From: CAZOLI01 sp964580675
Lineage (GTDB): Bacteria > Planctomycetota > MHYJ01 > CAYXQY01
DNA length: 58,704 nucleotides
NCBI GenBank assembly: GCA_964580675.1
Contig: CAZOLI010000018.1
Span: forward strand, 1 to 58,704
Reading direction: 5' to 3'
Part shown: one piece after another, positions 1-8,502 of the stretch
Position numbering within the stretch: the first letter of the stretch is position 1
How the letters are laid out: each line of letters starts with the position of its first letter
Made by a program: the position numbers and the translations under genes
The notes under the pieces: generated by a model
The model's input: only the letters and a program-made list of their open reading frames with translations
What the model was told of the DNA's origin: nothing
Database searches by the model: none

Positions 1-1071
1 ATCCGTCTTGGCGCGGGATTTAAGTACCGGGTCCGTCCGTCAAAGACCCCTTCCTGGCGGTACCTGGCCATCGGCAGTTCCGGCACACAGTACATCGTGG
101 ATCTGAACAAGAAGAAAAGAATAAAAAAACTTAGAAACGCCGGCGGGGCCGGAACAGATTGGCATCCGGACAAACCGTGGCTTGTGGGCATGGGAGAGGG
201 GGTGCTCCGGATCACCAACGTAAAGACCGGCAAAATCATCAAAAAATGGAAACCCAAGGTAGACAAACGAAATATCCAGCATGTTCACGATATACGGTTT
301 TTTCCGGACGGGAAGAGAATGCTTTTTACGTTAAATCCCCATAACACTGAAGAGAAATCAAGGATTGAAATCTGGAATGTCGCCAAAGACCCCCCTCGGT
401 TCGTAAAACTGATAAAACGACCATATAATGATGAAATCTTCGGAAGAAATATTGTCTTCTCCCCCGACGGAAACTATTTTTCGTTCGATCAACGTCTTAC
501 ACCGAAAGGAAAGGAACACATCACCTTCTGGAGCACGGAATCTCTTGAACCGGTTCGACGGTTCCCCACCTCCGAGAAGGAAATCGTACAGTTAAGTTTT
601 CACCGTCTTTTCGGTCGAACGATATTGTTTGCTAAGGGATGTAACTATCTACTGGAGATGTATATCCTCAACGATGATTTTCGTATCGAAAAACGAAGCA
701 AATTGAAGCTGAAAGAGTATATAATATTACAGGACCACGAAGTGACGGATCTGGACGGGTTGCCCATCGAAATGGAAGAACGAGGGGCCGATGTTCTCCT
801 GTATTTTTTGAACCGGGATCTTCAGGAGGGGCTGAACGATCGAACGATGTTTGCCGAAATTGGACCGGGCAATCGTGTGGGGGATGCCACCTTCGGCCCG
901 AACGGGGAAAAAATCTATCTTGCTACCGGAAGCGGAGATCTCTGGATTTATTCCATTAAGAAATTACTAGAGACCTACCGACGCTTCACCAACATCGAAG
1001 AATACTACCGGTGGAAGGCCAGAAAGAAGTTCGGGCAGGAACAGAAGGAAACCGGCGGAACGACAAAATAG
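1..1071 (+). CDS. WD40-like beta-propeller protein, 5' end outside the window
   Basis: The reading frame is open from base 1, so the start lies upstream; 356 residues are visible. It holds several repeats of about 40-60 residues with the pattern of beta-propeller blades: a DWHPDKPWLVG-type segment followed by ITNVKTGKIIKKW, then IRFFPDGKRMLF / IEIWNV and IVFSPDGNYFSF / ITFWST. The 'SPDG...iWdv' rhythm is typical of WD40/TolB-like propellers. A GTG at 97 has no good ribosome site and sits inside the first blade, so it is unlikely to be the start. The last ~40 residues are charged and helical. Propellers of this type usually serve as protein-protein platforms; the partner is unknown. Confidence 0.75.
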   Translation: MRLGAGFKYRVRPSKTPSWRYLAIGSSGTQYIVDLNKKKRIKKLRNAGGAGTDWHPDKPWLVGMGEGVLRITNVKTGKIIKKWKPKVDKRNIQHVHDIRFFPDGKRMLFTLNPHNTEEKSRIEIWNVAKDPPRFVKLIKRPYNDEIFGRNIVFSPDGNYFSFDQRLTPKGKEHITFWSTESLEPVRRFPTSEKEIVQLSFHRLFGRTILFAKGCNYLLEMYILNDDFRIEKRSKLKLKEYIILQDHEVTDLDGLPIEMEERGADVLLYFLNRDLQEGLNDRTMFAEIGPGNRVGDATFGPNGEKIYLATGSGDLWIYSIKKLLETYRRFTNIEEYYRWKARKKFGQEQKETGGTTK

Positions 1072-1164
1072 CAACAACCCCACCATCCCCAACATCATCA
1101 CGACCTCGTTGGTCAACGGAGCGGAACCTGTACTCGAACACCTCGGGACGTACCATACGGGTCC

Positions 1165-3489
1165 TCACGAAGCGAGTTTCTCCTTCTCTTCCACAAATGG
1201 TTGCACCAGTGTCCACGCGGCCTCCCGGAGGTACCGAACGTACTCGTCCTGATCGTATTCGAACTCCTCGGCCACGAACGATAGAGGCACCGCTCGTTTC
1301 TTCGGAATCTCGGCCGACCGGTCCCGAATGACGTACGAAATCATCTCGCCCGGCATCAGGTCCACGTCCGAATCCAGCAGCCATTTGACGGCACACGCCG
1401 AGACGGTGTTGTGTTTGTAGTCTTCCGGGTCTTTTGAAATCCGCGTCTGAATGGCGAGTTCCTCGGGGGTGACGTCGTGGTCCCGAACCCGCTGCACGGA
1501 GGCCTCCAGCACGTCCAGCGCCTCCGGAATGCGTTCCCGGTATTCCTCCGCCGAGGTGGCCCCGGACAGCACCGACAGCATCCGTTCCTGGGTTTCACAC
1601 ACAATGGCCGGCGTGTCCCGCCGCCGAAGAGCAATGCCGCGGCTTTTCACCGTCCCGTCCTCAAACACGCCGAAGTACCGGTTGGACACCCCGATTGTTG
1701 GGTTTGATTTTGACCGCACAAAGACGATCCACCGGAAGATTCCCTCCAGCTCCAGCGGCAGATCCACCTCCCGGGAAATCTCCCCGGCCAGCTGCTCGTA
1801 GTCCGCTCGTGTCGCTCCCTCCCGCCGGAGCCATATGGAATCCACGAGGGCGTGCAGCATCCGGTACCCTTTCGACTCCGCCATTTCCTTCGAGCGGAGG
1901 AGAATCTCCCGGCTTATGGCCGTCACCGCCTCGTGGGCCTCGATTCGTCCGAAACGAGCATTCTTATATCCCAGGTACCCGAAACACGTCACCAGTATCC
2001 ACTTCAGGGCCGTCTGCCGCCGGTCAAACAGTTTCCGCCGGGAGGAATGATCGGCCCGGTCCCGTTCTTCCTTGTACGCCGATCGCATCTCCAGAATGGA
2101 TTCCAGCACCTCGGGGATCAATCCCCGGCGATTCTCACAGACCCGGTATCCGGTTTCCGGCACCGTCATGCCGTCGCACTCCTCACAGAGAACGGTTTCC
2201 GGCGAGATGTTGTACCGGCTCATGATGGTCGGGTACATCGACGCGAAATCCAGTTCCGCGACGCTTTCGTAGAACCCGTGCGGGGGCACGTAGGTAAGTC
2301 CTCCTTTGTCAGAATCAAGGAGCACCGCGGCACTCTTAAACTGTTCCACTTCCTTTTTCCGCCACGGGATCATGTAATGGTGGGAACCGGCTTCGGCAAG
2401 CTGCATGGAACTGATGGCCGTTCCGGGACTTCGACGGGCGAGGACCTGAACGGGCATGTCGGAGACCCGCGCGAGCTGTACCAGTCCCGGGAGCCCGGAT
2501 TCGGAGAGGATGAAGGAATTTCGCCGATCAATGTGCCACCGCCCCCGGAAGATGCGGGACCCGCCGTGGTACAGAATTCGCCCGTAGGACTCGTAATTGC
2601 ACGCATCCGTGCGCCGCATACGAACGGTTTCGTCCCGGTCCAGCGGAAGGTTCACTCCGGCCTGCCGGGCGCGCTCCTGGATCCGGTCCACGAGGTACGA
2701 GTCGCCCCACTCCGTGTACACGAGGTCGGGGTCGTGCCGATCCAGAAGGGAGGAAAAGGTCTTCATGATGTCCCGATCGCTTCGCCCTTCCAGAAGCCGG
2801 GTTCGGCCGCCGCACTCCACCTCCAGCCCCCCTCGTTTGCCGTGCCGCGGGTTAATCCGCTTGCCCTGCAGGCGCACATGCATCGTCCGAAGATCCGGAA
2901 GAGCATAGTCCTGTCGCCACCGATCGTCCGTCACGCTCACGGACGAAACGCATCCGCCCTCCGTCAGCTTCACCCTCGCACGACCCATCGGAAACAGGTC
3001 CGACTCGTACAGATACAGCTGTTCCAGCGAAATGTCGCAGTTAAAAAACGACATGGACCGGCACCGGCGGGTCACCCGGGACACCGCTTTGGAAAACAGG
3101 AGCGGATTCTCCACCCGGACCTCCATCACGGGCACGAGCTCGTCCCGGAAGAACTCCCGCCGTCTGGTCCACCGGACCCGGACCCGGTCGCCAAACGGTT
3201 CCAGGACCGCCCGCAAATCATCGGGAGTCCGATCCGTCCCCCGGCAGTAAAACGACGGCCGAAAACGCTCGTCCGTCACCCGAAGCGGCTCTCCGTCCTC
3301 CTCCTGAAACCAGAGAACCATGCCGGAGGACACCGGATACAGATCGAACAACCAGCCGGTAAACTCACAGACACCGGGTTCGTACAGTGACACGTGTCTC
3401 ACCCCCCTGATCAACGCGGAATTCGCTGCTCTCCAAACAGGACGCTTACTCGTCCTCCGTTCCCCCCTCTTCTTTTCCTTCCCCCTCAT
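1165..3489 (-). CDS. B-family DNA polymerase (PolB2-like), degenerate exonuclease
   Basis: Family-B DNA polymerase, 774 residues. Region II is DFASMYPTIM (residues 414-423, catalytic Asp414) followed by NISPET. Region III is the segment around Lys496 (RQTALKWILV...FGYLGY). Region I is HALVDSIW (546-553), keeping the second catalytic Asp (550) but with Leu where the usual DTD has its first Asp. In the N-terminal half an Exo II-like block is recognisable (LVYTEWGDSYLVD, 257-269), but the Exo I position reads MHVRLQG, with no DxE, so proofreading is probably lost. The start is uncertain: the first ATG overlaps the upstream gene by 44 bases, and later TTG/GTG codons (for example before residue 26-33) are possible. 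It is the last gene of a three-gene minus-strand cassette with a RecA-like protein, which suggests translesion or repair synthesis rather than replication. Confidence 0.88.
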   Translation of the reverse strand: MRGKEKKRGERRTSKRPVWRAANSALIRGVRHVSLYEPGVCEFTGWLFDLYPVSSGMVLWFQEEDGEPLRVTDERFRPSFYCRGTDRTPDDLRAVLEPFGDRVRVRWTRRREFFRDELVPVMEVRVENPLLFSKAVSRVTRRCRSMSFFNCDISLEQLYLYESDLFPMGRARVKLTEGGCVSSVSVTDDRWRQDYALPDLRTMHVRLQGKRINPRHGKRGGLEVECGGRTRLLEGRSDRDIMKTFSSLLDRHDPDLVYTEWGDSYLVDRIQERARQAGVNLPLDRDETVRMRRTDACNYESYGRILYHGGSRIFRGRWHIDRRNSFILSESGLPGLVQLARVSDMPVQVLARRSPGTAISSMQLAEAGSHHYMIPWRKKEVEQFKSAAVLLDSDKGGLTYVPPHGFYESVAELDFASMYPTIMSRYNISPETVLCEECDGMTVPETGYRVCENRRGLIPEVLESILEMRSAYKEERDRADHSSRRKLFDRRQTALKWILVTCFGYLGYKNARFGRIEAHEAVTAISREILLRSKEMAESKGYRMLHALVDSIWLRREGATRADYEQLAGEISREVDLPLELEGIFRWIVFVRSKSNPTIGVSNRYFGVFEDGTVKSRGIALRRRDTPAIVCETQERMLSVLSGATSAEEYRERIPEALDVLEASVQRVRDHDVTPEELAIQTRISKDPEDYKHNTVSACAVKWLLDSDVDLMPGEMISYVIRDRSAEIPKKRAVPLSFVAEEFEYDQDEYVRYLREAAWTLVQPFVEEKEKLAS

Positions 3490-3757
3490 CGGGCGGACCG
3501 AGGGAAACCTCCGTCTCCCCGAGGTGTTCCCGAAGACGATTGATCTCCTTCCGCTGCTCGATCAACATGGAAAGAAGCATAATTTCCAGCGGCACCGAAT
3601 CCCCCGCGTACGCACCGGCCGCCGCATGGTAGCGCGCGGCGGCAAACAGTTCGTCGAGCACCTCCTGATCCTCCCGGCGAAGGGCCCGTCGAAATTTCTT
3701 CAGCCGTCCCTTCTCGCGATCCACCAGTCTCGTAAAGGTCTCCAGTGTTCGTCCCAT
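3446..3757 (-). CDS. small helical protein between RecA-like and PolB genes
   Basis: 103 residues; no family recognised. The body is predicted alpha-helical and charged (LVDREKGRLKKFRRAL, LLSMLIEQRKEINRLREHL, which looks like a short coiled coil). It ends in an acidic tail of mostly Glu and Gly. It lies 31 bases after the RecA-like gene and overlaps the most upstream possible PolB start by 44 bases, so it is almost certainly co-transcribed and co-translated with them. By position it resembles the small linker protein found between RecA-like and polymerase genes in mutasome-type cassettes; that is inference from context only. Confidence 0.7.
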   Translation of the reverse strand: MGRTLETFTRLVDREKGRLKKFRRALRREDQEVLDELFAAARYHAAAGAYAGDSVPLEIMLLSMLIEQRKEINRLREHLGETEVSLGPPDEGEGKEEGGTEDE

Positions 3758-3788
3758 AACCGATTCTCCCGAAGATCAATCCAGAACG

Positions 3789-4538
3789 TCACGATTCATC
3801 CCCGTCGGTGTTCCCGGTTTCATCCGGAGAAAGGCGAAGGCGAACCGGGCAGATGGTTCCGAGGCGCTTCCGGAAATCTGCCCGCTCGCCTGCCTCTTGT
3901 GGAGGGGGATGTTCTATAAACACAAAACGACTGCGATCGCTTAGCTCATCAATTTTCTCCCGGCAGCACCGCAACAGGTAAAGCGCCTCCTGCCGGCTTA
4001 CGTCGTCGTCGTAAAACGTGTGAAGCAGATCCAGAACAAACACGGCGCCCGGTCTTCGGGACGCGTCCCGGAGCCGATCGGGCGCTTCCTCACAGATCAG
4101 GTTCCACATCTGGTGACAGGTAAAACCGCGCGAGACTTCCACACGATCAAGGAACGAACGCGGCGGTCGGCCCAGGTAGTACGCCACCTTCGAAATGACG
4201 TACGGATCAAAGCGATTCGCCCCGTCAAGGAGCAACACGCGTTCCTCCGCGTCGCGATCCAGCCGGGCAAACACCGACAGCAAAGCGGAGGGAACCACCG
4301 GCGGCACCTCCTCTCCCGAACCCGCCGACGCGGAGATCAGCACCGGATCCGCCTCCCGCTCCCGAAGCACACGGCACACGGTTCCCACGGGACCCTCCCG
4401 GTTCTCCGGCACCTCCTTCTCCGATCGGGACGGCGTCTCCGAACGCCGGGATTTCGCGGCCGACCCCGTTTCATCCGCCGGTTTCTGCTCCGAAAACAGT
4501 GACATCTGCCGGCCGTTCTCGTCTGTTTTTACACCCAT
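3789..4538 (-). CDS. RecA/RadA-superfamily-like protein with degenerate P-loop
   Basis: 249 residues from the ATG at 4538, which has only a weak ribosome site. The frame stays open back to an ATG at 4757, but codon use upstream is poorer; an ATG at 4505 is a further alternative. After a ~55-residue low-complexity linker comes ADPVLISASAGSGEEV, which aligns with a Walker A loop whose Lys/Thr have been replaced. Then follow VLLLDGANRFDPYVI and VEVSRGFTCHQM, like the strand and helix blocks of Rad51/RadA ATPases, and AVFVLDLLHTFYDDD, which is Walker B-like. ATP hydrolysis therefore looks lost. First gene of the PolB cassette; the arrangement recalls ImuA-type RecA-like proteins that accompany error-prone polymerases. 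Family assignment is by pattern only. Confidence 0.65.
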   Translation of the reverse strand: MGVKTDENGRQMSLFSEQKPADETGSAAKSRRSETPSRSEKEVPENREGPVGTVCRVLREREADPVLISASAGSGEEVPPVVPSALLSVFARLDRDAEERVLLLDGANRFDPYVISKVAYYLGRPPRSFLDRVEVSRGFTCHQMWNLICEEAPDRLRDASRRPGAVFVLDLLHTFYDDDVSRQEALYLLRCCREKIDELSDRSRFVFIEHPPPQEAGERADFRKRLGTICPVRLRLSPDETGNTDGDES

Positions 4539-5016
4539 AACACCCAAAATATAAATGAAATCCGCCGCCTGTTCATCGTCCGTCACCGGACCTAACAATA
4601 TACTAACATCTGAAGAGAGTCGTTTCAACCGGCGTGTTTGGCTTCGTTTCTCAGCCCCCGAATTTCCCGGTCCGTCACGGACGCCCAACGAACACATGAC
4701 GGTCCCGGCTCCCGAACAGGACAACAGAAGACACTTCGCTTCGGACGGCGTCATCATCGCCGAACGGTCGTCTCCGTGTTCCGTTTGTCACTGCGATCTC
4801 GAGGAGGTCGAACGAATTCGGTCGGTCTTTTTGTCCCGGCGGAAGGTGAAAATTTTACCTCGCGAACGGGGCGATGCTTCTCCCGCGGTCGTTCCGGGCG
4901 CATTTGATATCCGGAATTTCCTTTGGTAATATTCTCTAACGAGACGGAATCATTTCTTTTGATTCGTTTGTCATTTTTGGCACTTTTCTTTGAACCCTTT
5001 TTGTGGAGATGGAGTC
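4539..5016. other. intergenic stretch, divergent upstream regions
   Basis: 478 bases between the minus-strand RecA-like/PolB cassette and the plus-strand DUF2188 gene. Two AT-rich patches (about 4545-4560 and 4590-4610, the latter reading AACAATATACTAACAT on the plus strand) are the likeliest promoter area of the polymerase cassette, but I cannot name clear -35/-10 pairs. The open frames here are arginine-rich and look like shadows. The patch at 4920-5000 is AT-rich and probably carries the DUF2188 promoter. Confidence 0.5.
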
Positions 5017-5220
5017 ATGGCAAAAACATATCATCTGAAAGCAGGCGACGACGGGAACTGGAGAGTGGAGAACGCCGACTCCGGTCGCGCCCTTAAAATT
5101 CACGAGACGAAGTCGGACGCCCGGTCTCACGCGAAGGAAGTTGCGCAGAACCAGAACGGGAAACTGAAAGTGTACACCAAGTCCGGCAAGGTTCAGAACG
5201 AATTCAACTACACGTCGTAA
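5017..5220 (+). CDS. DUF2188 family small protein
   Basis: 67 residues starting MAKTYHLKAGDDGNWRVEN. The ATG is preceded by GGAGATGGAG at 5005-5014, a strong ribosome site, which decides against an in-frame ATG 27 bases upstream. The pattern (a GDDGNW...V strand, then a KSDARSHAKEVAQNQNG helix, then a KLKVYTKSGKV strand) matches DUF2188, a compact domain of about 60 residues of unknown function found in many bacteria. Monocistronic, with a terminator-like hairpin about 90 bases after the stop. Confidence 0.85.
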   Translation: MAKTYHLKAGDDGNWRVENADSGRALKIHETKSDARSHAKEVAQNQNGKLKVYTKSGKVQNEFNYTS

Positions 5221-5308
5221 CCCACCCACTCACCGGAGCGTCCGCTACACCCTCATCATTCCAATCCGCCACACAGAAGGCGGCGTCCTCTTTCCGGCGC
5301 CGTGATCC

Positions 5309-5395
5309 AGAAAGCCTGCTGTTCCCCATCCCATCCTCCCGAAAGAATTTTGCTGGATCATTTCCCGGGATCCGGTACAGCAGGCTTTCTTTTTT
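5309..5395 (+). terminator. terminator-like inverted repeat with long loop
   Basis: AGAAAGCCTGCTGT (5309-5322) is perfectly complementary to ACAGCAGGCTTTCT (5377-5390), and the second arm runs into six T residues, as a rho-independent terminator does. The loop is unusually long (54 bases). It contains CTGGATCA (5353-5360), which can instead pair with TGATCCAG (5303-5310), so two mutually exclusive folds are possible. Confidence 0.6.
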
Positions 5396-5557
5396 GCCTC
5401 CCGGATCATTTCACAACAACGGCCGTCCCCGGGACGGTGACAAACACGATGTCGGGCGCGGCACATACCCATCCCCCAAACAGAATCACCGGTGTGATGT
5501 AGACCCTTCCCCTGCGGATTGGGAACATCACGACAGGAAGAGGAAGAAACGGATGAA

Positions 5558-5598
5558 ACCAGGAGCCGGCGAGAAACGGGCGCCGGTGGCTCACTGGT
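5558..5598 (-). terminator. hairpin just after mnmG, probable terminator
   Basis: On the plus strand ACCAG (5558-5562), GAGCC (5563-5567) and GGCG (5568-5571) pair with CGCC (5581-5584), GGCTC (5588-5592) and CTGGT (5594-5598), with small bulges on the 3' arm. It begins only a few bases past the mnmG stop. On the minus strand it is followed by TTTCATCC, a weak T-run, so it could terminate mnmG transcription. Confidence 0.5.
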
Positions 5599-5603
5599 TT
5601 TCC

Positions 5604-7433
5604 TTATCCGGCCCGGCGTTCGTCCGCCTGCAGGTACACCAGCAACATGCGAATATCCGCCGGGGACACGCCTGATATTCGACGGGCCTGTCCGAGGGTG
5701 GACGGCTGCACGTCCGACAGTTTCTCCCGGGATTCCGCGCGAATATGCGGCACGGATTCGTAATCCAGGTCCTCGGGAATGTTCATGTCCTCCTTCTCCT
5801 TTACCTTTTCGATCTTCTTCAGCTCCCGCTTGATGTATCCCTCGTACTTGGTTTCAATCTCCACCTGACGGATTTCGTCCTCGGTGAGATCAAGATCATC
5901 CACTTCCGGATGCATTTCACGAATGTCCGAAAAATCTTTTTCGGGCTGCCGGAGGTACTTGGCGAGGGATTTGCCTTCGTAATACTGGTCCTCCAGATAA
6001 TCCCTTGCCCGATCGATCTGTTTCTGTTTTTTCTCGACGGCCTCCGCCCGCTCGTCGGAAATTAGCCCGAGCCGATGGGCATGCTCGTACAACCGCCGGT
6101 CGGCGTTGTCCTGGCGCAGCAATAGCCGGTATTCCGCACGACTCGTGAACATCCGGTACGGCTCCGTTACACCCTGTGTGACAAGGTCGTCTATGAGCAC
6201 ACCGGTGTAGGCCTCGTACCGATCCAGAATTAATTCCTCTTTGTCCAGAACCCGGCAACCGGCGTTGATCCCGGCAAGCAGTCCCTGGCATCCCGCCTCT
6301 TCGTAACCGGTGGTTCCGTTGATCTGTCCCGCGAAATACAGGTTGCGAATTTTCTGTGTTTCCAGTGTGGGTCGCAGCTGCGTGGGCTGCACAAAGTCGT
6401 ACTCAATGGCGTATCCGTACCGCATGATGTCCGCGTCCTCAAACCCCTCGATCCGGTGGACGATTTCCTCCTGCACATCCATCGGAAGCGATGTCGAGAT
6501 GCCGTTGGGATAAAACTCGATGGTCTCTCGGCCCTCCGGCTCCACGAATATCGTGTGGGAATCCTTGTCCTCAAAATTCGCCACCTTGTCCTCGATGGAT
6601 GGACAGTACCGGACACCGGTTGCTTCGATCTGACCGGTGTACATCGGGGCCCGATCCAGGTTTTCCCGGATGATCTCATGCACTTCGGGATTGGTCCTCG
6701 TCTTCCAGCAGCGCATCTGATACTGATCAATCTCGTCCGTGGTGAAGGAAAATGGCTGGGGATCCTCGTCCGGCTCCTGTACCACGAACTCGTCGAAGTT
6801 CAGGGTTCGACCGTTTAACCGGGGTGGGGTTCCGGTCTTGGCCCGGTCCATTTCAAAACCGAGGTCCCGCAACCGGGCGGAGATGCTGTCCGCCGGAGGC
6901 TCCCACGCGCGACCGGCTTCGGTCTGGCTTTCCCCCATGTGAACAAGTCCCCGCATAAACGTCCCCGTGGTCAGAACGACGGTCTCCGCCTCATAGGAGA
7001 CGCCGTAATTTCCGACCACGCCTTCGACTCGATCCCCGTCATCGGCCAGAATCAAATCCGTGACCTTGTCCTGGCGCAGTTCGAGGTTTTCCTGTTCCTC
7101 ACAGGTTCGTTTCATGTACATGTGATACGCGTTCTTGTCCGCCTGCGCCCGGGGTGACTGTACGGCGGGTCCTTTGCTCGTGTTTAACATATGAAAGTGA
7201 AGTCCTACGCTGTCAATGGCTTTCCCCATCTCCCCGCCGAGGGCATCGATCTCCCGGGCGATCTGGCCTTTTGCCAGCCCGCCGATGGACGGGTTGCAGG
7301 ACATCTTTCCGACGGTGTCCAGATTGATGGTAAGCAGCAGGGTATCGGCCCCCATCCGGGCAGCGGCCAGCGCGGCCTCGATGCCCGAGTGTCCCGCTCC
7401 GACAACCAGTACCTCATATGGCCCAAGTTTCAT
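5604..7433 (-). CDS. mnmG: tRNA uridine-5-carboxymethylaminomethyl modification enzyme MnmG (GidA)
   Basis: 609 residues, close to the usual ~620. The FAD-binding Rossmann motif GAGHSGIEAALAAARMG is at the N-terminus. CNPSIGGLAKGQ, the GLVHMGE block, GTPPRLNGRT, and FAGQINGTTGYEEAGCQG are all present. With MnmE this cytosolic flavoprotein installs the cmnm5/nm5 group at U34 of tRNAs that read split-box codons. The C-terminal helical MnmE-binding region is complete and ends in ISGVSPADIRMLLVYLQ. The ATG at 7433 follows GAAGGGAAG at good spacing. It is transcribed divergently from the methyltransferase gene. Confidence 0.97.
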   Translation of the reverse strand: MKLGPYEVLVVGAGHSGIEAALAAARMGADTLLLTINLDTVGKMSCNPSIGGLAKGQIAREIDALGGEMGKAIDSVGLHFHMLNTSKGPAVQSPRAQADKNAYHMYMKRTCEEQENLELRQDKVTDLILADDGDRVEGVVGNYGVSYEAETVVLTTGTFMRGLVHMGESQTEAGRAWEPPADSISARLRDLGFEMDRAKTGTPPRLNGRTLNFDEFVVQEPDEDPQPFSFTTDEIDQYQMRCWKTRTNPEVHEIIRENLDRAPMYTGQIEATGVRYCPSIEDKVANFEDKDSHTIFVEPEGRETIEFYPNGISTSLPMDVQEEIVHRIEGFEDADIMRYGYAIEYDFVQPTQLRPTLETQKIRNLYFAGQINGTTGYEEAGCQGLLAGINAGCRVLDKEELILDRYEAYTGVLIDDLVTQGVTEPYRMFTSRAEYRLLLRQDNADRRLYEHAHRLGLISDERAEAVEKKQKQIDRARDYLEDQYYEGKSLAKYLRQPEKDFSDIREMHPEVDDLDLTEDEIRQVEIETKYEGYIKRELKKIEKVKEKEDMNIPEDLDYESVPHIRAESREKLSDVQPSTLGQARRISGVSPADIRMLLVYLQADERRAG

Positions 7434-7627
7434 GTTTACTTCCCTTCAATCATGTGCAATCACTGACGCATCCGACGTTGCTTCTTCATGTTGCGTTTCA
7501 ACCAATCGAACGTCCGGAAGGGCTGTACGCCGGAGTTTTTTTACTGTATTCTAATGAAACGACGTATTTCAACCATTCTTTTCTTCTTCCGGGTGTATTT
7601 TCGGTTGTTTCATTTCACGTTCATCCC

Positions 7628-8491
7628 GTGAAACCCACGTCGGAAAAACCACGATTTACACCGGATCAACTCGAGGACGGAACCTGTCCAATCTGTTCCG
7701 CTCCCCCGGACCACACACGTGCGTACGCCGGTTCCTATCATTATGGTCCCTGCTCCCGGCATGACCTGTTAATCCAGCATCCCCGGCCGACTCCCTCCGC
7801 CCTGCTGGACAAATACAAAACGTATTTTCGGGACGCTCATTCGGTGAAGGAATGGAAACAGGGCATGCTTCCGGTGTACCGGGAAATGCTCCGCCTGCTG
7901 AAACAACACCTCCATATACCAATGGAAAACGCACACATTCTTGACGCGGGCTGCGGCAACGGTGCCTTTCTTGAACTGCTCGAAACGACCGGGGCCCGAC
8001 CGGTGGGGCAGGACCTTTCCTCCCACGCTGAATTGCCGGACGATCGCATTTACACGGAACCCATAGAAAAACTGTCAGCACGAACAAATAACCGGTTCCA
8101 TGCCGTTACGGCCATTTACGTCCTGGAACACATTCCCCTCCCCGGGTCGTTTCTGCGATCCTGCCGGCGACTCCTGAAGGATAACGGCCTGCTTCTGATT
8201 CGAATCCCGAGAACGAGACCGCTGTATCACGTGGAGCGGTTCCTGGGGCTCGAGACCAACCTCCTCCATGCCCCCTGGCACCTTTATGATTATTCCCTCT
8301 CCGCCATGAAAACCCTCTTAAATGGCTCGGGGTTTTCCGTGGCCGGCACCGGAGGGGCACAGACGGCCTCCGCAAATCGTCTCGAGGCGTTTTTTTCCCA
8401 GACCGTTCGTGGACTGGAGGTGACCAGCCGTCTCTTCACCGGAACGCCGCTTGCCGGCACAAGCATCACCGTAATTGCCCGCCGGGCCTGA
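7628..8491 (+). CDS. class I SAM-dependent methyltransferase with N-terminal Cys-rich segment
   Basis: 287 residues from a GTG at 7628. The frame stays open further upstream, but that part overlaps mnmG and lacks coding character, and no ribosome site marks the start. Residues ~16-45 (CPICSAPPDHT...HYGPCSRH) look like a short zinc-binding segment. The Rossmann methyltransferase core follows: motif I HILDAGCGNGAF (about 103-114), then AVTAIYVLEHIPLP and SCRRLLKDNGLLLIRIPR, typical of the Methyltransf_23 type that modifies small molecules or glycans. A conserved HAPWHLYDYS block follows, as in that family. The substrate is unknown. Its 3' end is 11 bases from the selenoprotein gene on the other strand. 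Confidence 0.8.
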   Translation: MKPTSEKPRFTPDQLEDGTCPICSAPPDHTRAYAGSYHYGPCSRHDLLIQHPRPTPSALLDKYKTYFRDAHSVKEWKQGMLPVYREMLRLLKQHLHIPMENAHILDAGCGNGAFLELLETTGARPVGQDLSSHAELPDDRIYTEPIEKLSARTNNRFHAVTAIYVLEHIPLPGSFLRSCRRLLKDNGLLLIRIPRTRPLYHVERFLGLETNLLHAPWHLYDYSLSAMKTLLNGSGFSVAGTGGAQTASANRLEAFFSQTVRGLEVTSRLFTGTPLAGTSITVIARRA

Positions 8492-8502
8492 TCGGTTCCG
8501 AA

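Larger units (their letters stand above)
5221..5603. other. convergent intergenic region with two hairpins
   Basis: 383 bases between the 3' ends of the DUF2188 gene and mnmG. It holds no convincing gene. It contains the long inverted repeat and T-run at 5309-5395 and the hairpin at 5558-5598, described separately, and a short palindrome CCGTCCCCGGGACGG at 5423-5437. Confidence 0.6.

Noticed and set aside
1852..3390. A 512-codon open frame on the plus strand opposite the polymerase gene
   Set aside because: It is rich in His, Arg and Pro, has no known motif, and lies antisense to a clear PolB gene.
4555..4929. Plus-strand frames upstream of DUF2188
   Set aside because: Arg/Ser-rich composition, no ribosome site, no recognisable domain.
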